Shown in pieces: positions 56,273-64,000 of a stretch of 64,000 bases of DNA. How positions within the stretch are numbered: the stretch's first letter is position 1; each line of letters starts with the position of its first letter. Made by a program: the position numbers and the translations under genes. Source of the stretch: Daphnia pulex (taxonomy: Eukaryota; Arthropoda; Branchiopoda; Diplostraca; Daphniidae). The notes below the pieces were generated by a model. It searched no databases and was not told the DNA's origin. It worked only from the letters and a program-made list of their open reading frames with translations. The stretch covers positions 1,240,001 to 1,304,000 of the forward strand of contig NC_060019.1 of assembly GCF_021134715.1 (NCBI RefSeq), written 5' to 3'.

Positions 56273-57375
56273 ATGAAACGCGAATTTTCAAAGGTAAGTG
56301 CAGTGAGAAGTGACCAGGATTATTGCGTACTAAAAGCTTGTTTGCTACTTTACATTTCATGAAGTTGCTGACCCCAATCCTGCTGACTGTATTAGCTGTA
56401 GCAGTAATCGGACTTGACGACAATTTAGCGACCGAAAGTAAAGCGAAGGCCCAGAAAGTGGCCCACAGCAGCAGATTGGCTAATCAATTGAAGACACAAG
56501 ATGTCGGTCACCTTTATAGACACGAAAACGGATATCGTCCATCAAATGTGCAACACGACAAGTACAATCAACTATATTCCAACTATGAAGCGCCCAAACT
56601 ACAGTACGGACCATTCGGCTCAACGAAAAATTACAACCCAGAACCAACTTACAATCCTTACGTGCCCGTCTACCCCCAAACGCCTTACACTCGTCCTCAG
56701 ACTTCGAATTACGACTCGTCGTCGTACATCTACCCTCTTTCTTACTACACCGAACCACCGACTTACGCCTATCCGCAGCAATCTTATCCGTCGCCAGCCT
56801 ACTCGCCATCGGTCTACGTTCCTCAAGCATACACTGAAGCTCCCTATCCTGCGACATCAGATTTTCAATACCCACCTCTTTACTACAAAGACTTGAAGAA
56901 AGTACAAAGACCTTTCGACGCTGTCACTGTAAGTAGACCCAGCGAACACGCCGCTAGCAACCACAACGAGTACACTAATAATTATGACGAATACGTTAAC
57001 ATTCCAAACGAATACGCTCATAATCAGAACGAATACCCAAACATTCCCAACGGGCACAGTAATAATCACAACGAATATTCTAACATTCCCAACGGATACG
57101 GTAATAATCAGAACGAATACGCCAATAATCCAAACAAATACGTAGGCGTTCCCGACAAACATGCTAGCAGTCACAGCGAATACGCAACCGGCAACACTCA
57201 AAACGGATACCATAATAATTCCAACAAATATGCAAGCATTCCTCACAAATACGCTAACACCCCTAACAAATACGCTAACAGCCACAACGAATTCGAATAT
57301 AGCGCCAACGACTTTCCCAAATTTGACGATTTTTTAAAGCACAGTCTTACTCAATTTCCAAATTACAGAAATTAA
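56273..57375 (+). CDS. Secreted Tyr/Pro/Asn-rich repeat protein (cuticle/matrix-like)
   Basis: Exon 1 (56273-56293, MKREFSK, donor GTAAGT) joins in phase 0 to 56365-57375, giving 343 residues. An internal ATG at 56359 would give almost the same leader without splicing. The hydrophobic signal LLTPILLTVLAVAVIG is followed by a Tyr/Pro-rich region (PEPTYNPYVPVYPQTPY...) at about 85-185. A degenerate 7-residue repeat, (N/I)(N/P)xNEYxN or IPNGYxN, runs from about 205 to 330. The short MK.. exon before a phase-0 intron inside the signal peptide is the common arthropod cuticle-protein layout. No chitin-binding R&R domain is visible, so an extracellular matrix, cuticle or adhesive role is inference. 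Poly(A) signal at 57467. Confidence 0.75.
56941..57300 (+). repeat. 21-bp coding minisatellite
   Basis: Degenerate 21-bp units encode the heptapeptides of the preceding gene (NEYxNIPN / NKYxNxPN). About 16-17 units. Confidence 0.75.
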
Positions 57376-57466
57376 GGGAAAATGGCTTGGCTAGAGGTAA
57401 TGTTGTCGATTATTGAATGGCGGGGCTATTCTAACAAATTGGACAATTGTAAAAGATAGAACTGAA

Positions 57467-57472
57467 AATAAA
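57467..57472 (+). terminator. Poly(A) signal of the repeat protein gene
   Basis: AATAAA 92 bp after the stop; a second one starts at 57484. Confidence 0.6.
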
Positions 57473-57479
57473 CCAAATT

Positions 57480-58455
57480 AGCAAATAAACTTACTATGAA
57501 CTTTAACTATCTCTTTCATTTGTAGCAATTTTAAGGACGATGGATTGATACTGGCTCGTAAGGTACCAAAATTTACGGTGGCTTTTCCTTTGATCGGATA
57601 AGCTGTAACAAAAAGGCAATTGTCTCTATCGTAAATTTTTTTATAAATGTGAGTAACAGCTGCTTTACCTAATATGGTGGTTTGGGAATTACTTTAGGGA
57701 TGCAAAAACCCCCCGAATCAGTTCACTTGCGTCAAGCTCTCTGGCTGGTCCAGGTTGGGTGGAATAGAAAATCTCCTGAAAATAAAGTGTCATAAATGTC
57801 AATGTTGGTTATTTTACGATGCAGAAGAGCATTATTGCACACAATAAGATTTGCTAAGGTTGCGATACTCATGACTGTTCATAAAATGCTTCGAATGTCA
57901 CTCACTGATAAAGGGGAAAAAAAATCAACCCGGGCTTTTGAATCGAACCGAAATCCGGGACATTATCTTTACCAGCACGGCCAAGACACCAACTTCCTCA
58001 AAGCTGTTTTGCACGCAAAATTTCATCACCGTTGCAACTTTTTATTTGCTATAATAACGATATGCTTCTCTCCTTTGCCGTGATATGTGAGTGATTAATA
58101 CGGACTCGGAATCACCCGTACCTTATCGGTGCAGCTTTTCACGCTTCCTACTTGTTGCAATGACAACAGAGGATGGGAATAATAGAATCCAAAGTTCAAG
58201 TATGCAATAACCCTCTGAAAAATAGCTCGTGGTATCAGTTTTACTGTTTTATTCCAGTTACTTCTAGTTTTCACTTCTAATCCTGATGCATAATGCTGCG
58301 GTTCGCAAGGGAAAGACCCATGGCCCTCGAGATAGTAGTGCCGAGTAGTGCATCTTATCGAATTACTTAAATAGCAGAAACTGCCAAAGTGACTTTATTC
58401 CCATTCCACGCATAGGCGTTGTTTCTTGACGGAATCACGTTTACGCAAAAAAAAA
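57480..58455. other. Intergenic, nothing recognised
   Basis: The open frame 57796-58083 has no domain or splice support. Confidence 0.4.
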
Positions 58456-58460
58456 GAAGA

Positions 58461-59250
58461 ATGGACCAGAGAACCATCAAGTTGTTAATAGTGGCTTTTA
58501 CCGTTGTCGGAGTTATTGTCGTTGTTGTTTCTTTTAATATTCATGCCAAACTTGAAAACTCCCTCACGACTAATCCTGGTAATTGTTTTTTCAATCCTGA
58601 CACTAATCGTAAACTTAGCTCCTTATATCGCGTAATCAAGCGAAACTCTGAAGATTCTACAGAAAGTGACACTGCCGAAGAGGATAGAATCAAAATGCTT
58701 TGTTGGACGTTGAATAAAAATTGTTATTGCTTTTCTACACCAACCAACAAGGTAAAAAATCAATCTTATTAAGCTTTCAGATTTTTTACAATAATTGATT
58801 TTTAGTCCTATAATTGGTATGAAGCAAATCAATACTGTAAAGGAGGGAATATGGCTCTCCTGAGTCTTGAAAATGAAGACGAGGATCGGCTAGTCTACAA
58901 ACACATTAAATCAACACCAGGTGAGTAATTACGTACGAAAATGCAACAATCTCAAAATTAAAATCTATCTCTTCCGCAAAAATTAAGCACTGAACAGCGA
59001 ATTGTACTGGACATCAGGACAACATAATCTAAAATGGGAGTGGGCCGATGGCGAATCAATCAATTACACAAATTGGAAAACGGGGAAATCGGAACCTAAC
59101 GAGGAAATTAAAAACGAAGCCTATTTATATCTCGACACCAGTTACGATTTCGAAAGTGGATATTGGTTTGCGTCCAATAACTCACGTTTACTTCAATCTA
59201 GCGATAATTCGTCGTTCTCCCGGCCTATGAGTTTCATCTGCGAATCATAA
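58461..59250 (+). CDS. Type II transmembrane C-type lectin-like protein
   Basis: Three exons, 58461-58751, 58806-58920 and 58988-59250 (donors GTAAAA and GTGAGT), give 222 residues. The open frame extends upstream but has no earlier ATG. A short basic cytoplasmic tail is followed by one helix (LLIVAFTVVGVIVVVVSF, about 8-26), a stem, then a C-type lectin-like domain (about 85-222). It shows SYNWYEANQYCKGGNMALLS, ELYWTSG, WEWADGE, NWKTGKSEPN and a terminal FICES. The EPN triplet is the galactose/mannose-binding loop signature type seen in carbohydrate-binding members. The W.D Ca-site region is altered (FASNNS), so sugar binding is uncertain. It is probably a cell-surface recognition receptor. 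Poly(A) signal at 59395. Confidence 0.87.
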
Positions 59251-59394
59251 ATGGCTTATCTAAACGCAACAATTTTACTTTTTGTTGTTCTCAAAGGACT
59301 TTTTTCTTGTACGGTTATCTAAGAAAAGAAAATCTGATTCGCTAAATTTTTTTATAACTTAGTCTGTTGTGTCAATCGTTCTGTGAAGTGCGTG

Positions 59395-59400
59395 AATAAA
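59395..59400 (+). terminator. Poly(A) signal of the C-type lectin gene
   Basis: AATAAA about 145 bp after the stop. Confidence 0.6.
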
Positions 59401-59639
59401 ATTCGAGTAGGCACGAAAATAAAATAAAATGTTTACCTCTTTTCTTCTTTTGTTTTGTTTTCTTGGGTAATTTGATTATGTCCTACTAGAAAAACCGTCA
59501 ATTTCCCTACTTAAACCTAATTTAGGAGTAGGCCTAATACTAGTGTAACCTTAAGGAAGGTAAAAAAGAAAAAAGACTTTTTTCCCTTTATTAAAAAAAA
59601 AGCCTACCTTAATATGGTGTCAAACTGTCAACTGAATGG

Positions 59640-59850
59640 CGTATTAGTTACAGGAGATTACTGCAGATTTCACTTCGACATCTGCCCACTGGTTGATCTG
59701 CTAGCGTGGTACCAAATCACGTAGAAATCCCAGTTTCGAAGGTATCGGTCCAAGTATACTATTCAGTCTAGCCATTCGCCATGTTGAGAGATGGAAACGG
59801 TCCTGGAGATGCTATCGAAATGATTTCGTTAACGTTTCTTCTTCCTTGAA
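59640..59850 (-). repeat. Old, diverged copy of the C1q flank block
   Basis: Aligns with 48850-49040 and 52980-53170: gatggaaac(g)gt...gga(g)gtgct and ...ccactggttgatc. On the minus strand a short frame ..ASPGPFPSLNMANG corresponds to ..AGAPPKRFPSSVR.VIA of the younger copies. Confidence 0.5.
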
Positions 59851-59859
59851 AATACATAA

Positions 59860-61190
59860 TAAAAAAAAAAGAAACGAAAAAGAAAAAAACATTAGTGTAG
59901 AAATATACACAAAACAAAGTTTTAAAATAATATTTCTTAATAAGAGGGGTTTCTTTATTTACTAATTCTAATTCAAAATCTCAGCAACCATACTTGAATG
60001 TTTCTTAATAGGACGTGTAGTCTAGTATGTGCAAAATTTTCAATTAAATTGGAGAAATACTGTTTTAACATTTTCAACAAGAATTTTTTAAAAAGAACTA
60101 GCAGTTATTTTTCAGAAACAATAGAAGAACAAGGAACCTGAAGAAGTCAGGCTTTTTGTTTTAATTATGGATATTCAGTGATTCTCGGTTGAATCCCAGC
60201 ACACAGCCCTTCAAGAGTATGATTTAACCGATTGAACCATGATACACATTTTTAATAGTATGAATAAAGATTAGATTTTACTGAAAATGAAATTGGATTC
60301 TGTGGAAATATGGTAAGGAAAGAAAAGTTAAAACCTTTTCGACAATGATCTTCCTCTTGCAGGCAGATATCAGTCAATTTCCATTGAACATTATGCTTTT
60401 AACTTATTAAAGTAGATATAGTGTTAAAGAGGTAAACTGCAAAACGAGATATGAAAAAATATTTGCAAACATGTGGCTTTATGATTGTCATTGGTTCATA
60501 CCTTTTTTTAGATCCATCCCAAACATTCAGTGACGACAATTTTTACCGTTTGTAAGTACTGCGAAGCTTAAGACTTTAACGAAGGTATATGTCATGGCTA
60601 CTGGCTAGTCTTGGATAATAAAGAATGAAAAGTAAATTAAAGAAGATTGTATGTGTTAAGAGTGATCGTGGCTGTCGACCTGTGGATCGTGATTCTCAGA
60701 CGAGCAGACGAAACAGTAATAATAATGGACGATTTCAACTAAATAAAAAACTGTTGCCGGATGATTGTTTTTGAGAAGGCCAGTTTAAATAAATGTGATT
60801 TTAACACGATTACGCGAATACGAGAAATAATAGATAATTACTGTTAAGATTATTATACTATTAGATAAAGAGTAAAAACCACTTGTAAAAACTTCAAAAA
60901 ACGCGGAAAAGAGGGGGACGGATTTTTCCTCATTATTAGAAAACATAACGAGTTTTGCGGCTTTCTAGAATATAAATGGAATAAATAATTTTACTCGATT
61001 CTCAATCAAATGCTCGCGAAAGAAATTTGTGACTTGCATAATAAATCGCTTTATTCTCTTACTAAATCAAGAAAAACCATGGAGAAATCACGAAAAGAAA
61101 GGTTATCACCAGAATGATAAAATTTTGAAAATAACAAAGAGGAAAAGTGAAAAACTGAACAGGAATCAACCCACCAGTTGGTTGATTAAC
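59860..61190. other. Intergenic, nothing recognised
   Basis: Very AT-rich with no gene supported. Confidence 0.4.
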
Positions 61191-61200
61191 TAGTATGATT

Positions 61201-61899
61201 TTAATAAATTCGGAAGCCTGAGAAACTGGTGTAGCCATGACGTCCAACTTTCGAAGTTTCGTAGATTTCTCCTTCCCTAATGTTGAGGTAGACTCGATCG
61301 TTCTTCTCCAAATTCAAAATGGCCGAATTGGATGCTGATTGATATCCGACTTGTTCGCCCCAACCAACAACGATTTCATCACTGTTCTTCATCAAAGCAG
61401 TTCTGCAATTAATTGATTACAAATGTCAAATTAAGGCGATGAGAAATAGGCCGTGATGAATAAAAGCTTAATGAACTTACTTGAAATGATGGCCAGATGC
61501 GGAAATGGCGGTGAAGGTAAAGAAATAAGAGCCCGGGTAGAAGCAGGTAAATTCGCTGCTTTTCGGATTCCAGCCAAATCCGACATCACTCAGCGTAGTG
61601 TCGAAGAAGATCTTGGAATTGGCTTTTCGGCTCCTGTCAGAGGCACGTACGGCGCTGAAAGCCACAGGTTCAATAACGCGGTTAGCTCCAGATGAGGTGG
61701 GTGACACAGATGACGAATTATCAACCGGGATTGCGAAGATGGCCGGAAGCGCCATAGCGCAAACGAGTAGTAACAAGCGGAACCTGACAGTCGGGGGGAA
61801 AAAAACGAAGAAAAGGCAAACAATAATTAACAATCGATAATAATCCGTAAAACATCGACCTAGTAAACAATGAATAGGATGTAGTCGTATTACATACAT
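61201..61899 (-). CDS. Short secreted C1q-domain protein
   Basis: Three exons: 61898-61899 (just AT of the start codon), 61481-61783 and 61201-61402. Introns are GTATGT..CAG and GTAAGT..CAG. They give 168 residues. The intron after AT leaves G as the first base of exon 2, so the initiator ATG is rebuilt on splicing. It is followed by the signal peptide FRLLLLVCAMALPAIFA. After a Ser-rich linker the C1q domain runs from AFSAVRASDR through FTCFYPGSYFFTFTAIS and LNLEKNDRVYLNI to TSFSGFRIY. There is no coiled-coil stalk, unlike the 51058 gene. It is likely a soluble extracellular recognition or signalling factor. A TATA box and initiator lie upstream. The domain call is secure; the split start is the best fit, not proven. 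Confidence 0.88.
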
Positions 61900-61963
61900 G
61901 CTTAGTTTTTGTTCGAAGCGATGCGAAGGAGATATCGTACTAGACTGTTGACTGCTCGTACCC

Positions 61964-61997
61964 TACTGATCATTTTGTCAACTTTACCTTTTTATAG
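61964..61997 (-). promoter_or_regulatory. TATA box and initiator of the short C1q gene
   Basis: Minus strand CTATAAAAAGG (61987-61997) and a TCAGTA initiator (61964-61969), spaced about 29 bp, with a leader of about 70 bp before the start codon. Confidence 0.65.
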
Positions 61998-62469
61998 TTA
62001 ATAAGAGATGCACACCAGTCACGAAACTTCGAGAACAACTCGGAGAGCTTCTTTCACAATTGAAAATCGATGAATAATTCATATCGAGGCGCATCCACTG
62101 TCGGCAGAGCCTAAAGAATCGTCAATGAACAACTGATGATTCAGAACATTTTTACTCGGCATTTACGTCTCTATTGATCAACATCAAGACAAGGGCAGAC
62201 GCGACAAGATTTGTCAATTGATCTGAATTAATATTTTTTTAATGAATACAAAGTAAATGATTGAGAAAGAAGATTCTTATTCTCAAGATCCAGTTGTTTG
62301 ACTAGAATAATCATCTATCCGACTTTGAAAGTCATGCTGGCAGCTGACTTCGAAAAAGAATAGGTCACTAAAGGTACAGCATCTTGTTTCTTTCCGTGAA
62401 CAAAATAATTTTTCTTATTCTAATTTTAATTCTATATTTCTAACAGTGATTGACTCTGACCAGGGAAAA

Positions 62470-62690
62470 CTGGAAGATTACCCGGCCAGTGGTCAAGAGA
62501 GACCAGAAGAAGAGCAAAGAGTGCGAAGAACAGTTACCACGGGATCGGTTAGTCATAGAAGAGTTACTGGATTAGCCTTATGACCATCAAAAGGCTTTCC
62601 TCAAATCATGAAGACTTCAAAGTGCCCGATCGACTTAACTTCTCTTTCTCTGGTTATCAAATTGGAATCATACCGGTAGGTAATGATCAT
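62470..62690 (+). repeat. Dispersed repeat, copy 2 (partner 38395-38600)
   Basis: See 38395-38600. Confidence 0.6.
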
Positions 62691-62904
62691 TGTAATTTTC
62701 ATCATTTTTGAGAAGGAAATGCAAATAGTTTTTACCCAAAAATGAATGTCACTCTAGCTTGACTTTAGATCAAGCATCTCTTCAGGTACTGAATTTCTGA
62801 AGCGCCTGATTACCAATTGGGAATCTAGGTTCAATGAGAACTCACCAGAGGTCATCACTCGGGAGGCGAGAACACAATGCCTGGATTCACTAGATTTGTG
62901 ACAT

Positions 62905-63027
62905 TACAGTGGCGCCAGAGCGGGTGTGTGAGCAACCAATGCTGCTCACTAGGAGATTCGAACATCGAACCCCTCGTCACAAGGCGCACCAATTACTGTG
63001 TGACGCAACGTCTTAATCAATTCACCC
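62905..63027 (-). mobile_element. Possible tRNA-derived SINE head
   Basis: Read on the minus strand from 63027: GGGTGAATTGATTAAGACG resembles a tRNA A box with D arm. About 40 bp later GGTTCGATGTTCGAATCTCC resembles a B box. It cannot fold as a normal tRNA because the T arm carries an insertion. It sits at the end of the dispersed repeat region 62470-62960. Confidence 0.35.
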
Positions 63028-63524
63028 AACTCCTCTTGTCATATTTATAATTTAAAAATGTAATAATGATAGTCGCCAATCCATAATTATTAAATGTAAA
63101 TCCTTGTCGCCATTTGTTATTAAAATTTCACCAAGTTTCACCAATGGCGAGATTAATCAATCAGCATTCAAAAAAATTTAAAATCAACACAATATGTGTT
63201 GACATGGGAATATCGAATTTTTTTTTTCAAAACAAACCTTCTCCTATTGACGATTCAACTTATGCTTAATTTGTCTGCTAGCCGAGTGTAAAGACACTGG
63301 AAGTTAAGGATGGTAAGCCGTTTTTTCGTAGTGGAGTCAACGATTTCATCTAAAATAATTATATTCAATTAATGTATTACCTTAAAAATTGTTGAAATAC
63401 ATTCGAAAAAATAAAAACTTCAATTAAATTATGATTTCAAGTTATTCAAATTGAAATTAAATTAATAAAACTTGAAAAATGAGAGAAAATTGCGTGCTGC
63501 GAACAACGGTTGCATTGCCGAAGT

Positions 63525-63533
63525 CTATAAAGG
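63525..63533 (+). promoter_or_regulatory. TATA box of the last gene
   Basis: CTATAAAGG, followed by initiator-like CATCATT (63553) or TTCAGTT (63561), and an ATG at 63592. Confidence 0.55.
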
Positions 63534-63591
63534 AGAAGCCCATTTAAAACTACATCATTGTTCAGTTTACCAAAACTACCACAATTCGAAA

Positions 63592-64000
63592 ATGGCAGAT
63601 CTCTGTTTTCTCTTTAAATGTCTTTCTTTGTCGGAGAAACGGAAGCGTACTTTTGAATACGAAGATGAAGGAATTGGACACGGCAGACCCAAGCGGATTT
63701 GTTTGACCGAATCATACGAGTTAAATGTTGGGCTGCAGAATATTGGAGAGAAGATTCACCTCGAAAGACCCAACAAACGCCAGAAAATGGACGCAGGTGA
63801 TAGTCCCCTCCCGAGAGATAACGGAATAGAAGTTGATAAAAACGTCGAGGAGATTGCGCATAACTTGCCACGAGACGAAAAGAACAATCGCCACCGTCTA
63901 ACGACTCATCCGGAACCGAATCCCGTGTCCGTCCGGGACACCAACCGATTTGATACCTTGCCAACTGGCCGAATCGAAAAAGGACAACTGACCCGTCAAC
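63592..64000 (+). CDS. N-terminus of a basic, probably nuclear protein (runs off the window)
   Basis: From an ATG in good context (AAAATGG) the frame stays open for 136 codons to the window's end. The sequence is polar and rich in charged residues. It has several nuclear-localisation-like clusters (SEKRKRTFE, GRPKRI, RPNKRQK) and no signal peptide or TM helix. A TATA box and initiator 30-70 bp upstream support a real start. The product is unrecognised; the domain that would identify it lies beyond 64000. No intron is visible in this part. Confidence 0.62.
   Translation, partial: MADLCFLFKCLSLSEKRKRTFEYEDEGIGHGRPKRICLTESYELNVGLQNIGEKIHLERPNKRQKMDAGDSPLPRDNGIEVDKNVEEIAHNLPRDEKNNRHRLTTHPEPNPVSVRDTNRFDTLPTGRIEKGQLTRQ

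Noticed and set aside
56480..57285. Several long frames on both strands over the Tyr/Asn-rich gene
   Set aside because: They are by-products of the low-complexity repeat; only the plus frame has a signal peptide and start exon.
58419..58460. N-terminal extension of the C-type lectin frame
   Set aside because: It begins at TTG; the first ATG is at 58461, which also gives a sensible type II membrane topology.
62930..63027. Functional tRNA gene
   Set aside because: A/B-box-like elements are present, but the acceptor stem does not pair and the T arm is interrupted. At best a SINE head.

Overview
This is eukaryotic nuclear DNA from an arthropod, most likely a water flea (Daphnia-like crustacean). 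The evidence is inference from content: AT-rich intergenic DNA, very short GT..AG introns (about 55-115 bp), Methuselah-like receptors, secreted C1q-domain proteins, a transmembrane C-type lectin and a giant ankyrin protein. I see no prokaryotic operons, CRISPR arrays or rRNA genes. Gene models below were spliced by hand from donor/acceptor sites and frame continuity.

Layout. 1-11 kb: a minus-strand tandem array of three Methuselah-like GPCR units, about 4.4-5.4 kb apart. Only the middle one (3784-6073) is intact. The left copy lost its ectodomain and the right copy is a multiply disabled pseudogene. Their intergenic DNA is duplicated with them. 11-15 kb: two paralogous one-pass small membrane proteins and one two-pass protein with a PPxY motif, all minus strand. 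18-31 kb: plus-strand relics, including two separate pieces of a dead WDFY3/blue-cheese gene. Between the two pieces, in opposite orientation, lies an intact ankyrin-repeat gene of about 1,945 residues. Its N-terminal region carries a His/Asn-Cys motif pair reminiscent of the LRAT/PPPDE/NlpC-P60 superfamily. 33-36 kb: a membrane-anchored coiled-coil KH-domain protein and a small gene downstream of it. 36-45 kb: a diverged inverted duplication, a MITE-like element, a candidate secreted protein and a SANT/Myb-like gene. 46-55 kb: a cluster built from repeated blocks around a complete C1q gene (51058-52710), with at least two decaying C1q relics and duplicated minus-strand exons of an unknown gene. 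56-64 kb: a Tyr/Asn-rich repeat protein, a type II membrane C-type lectin, a second C1q gene (minus) whose start codon is split by an intron, and the 5' end of a basic, probably nuclear protein that runs off the window.

The general theme is lineage-specific duplication and decay of extracellular recognition genes (GPCR ectodomains, C1q, C-type lectin). The strongest candidates for something undescribed are the ankyrin giant with its cysteine-protease-fold-like head and modular caps, the TM-coiled-coil-KH protein, and the small GGPCL/RRAR membrane protein pair.
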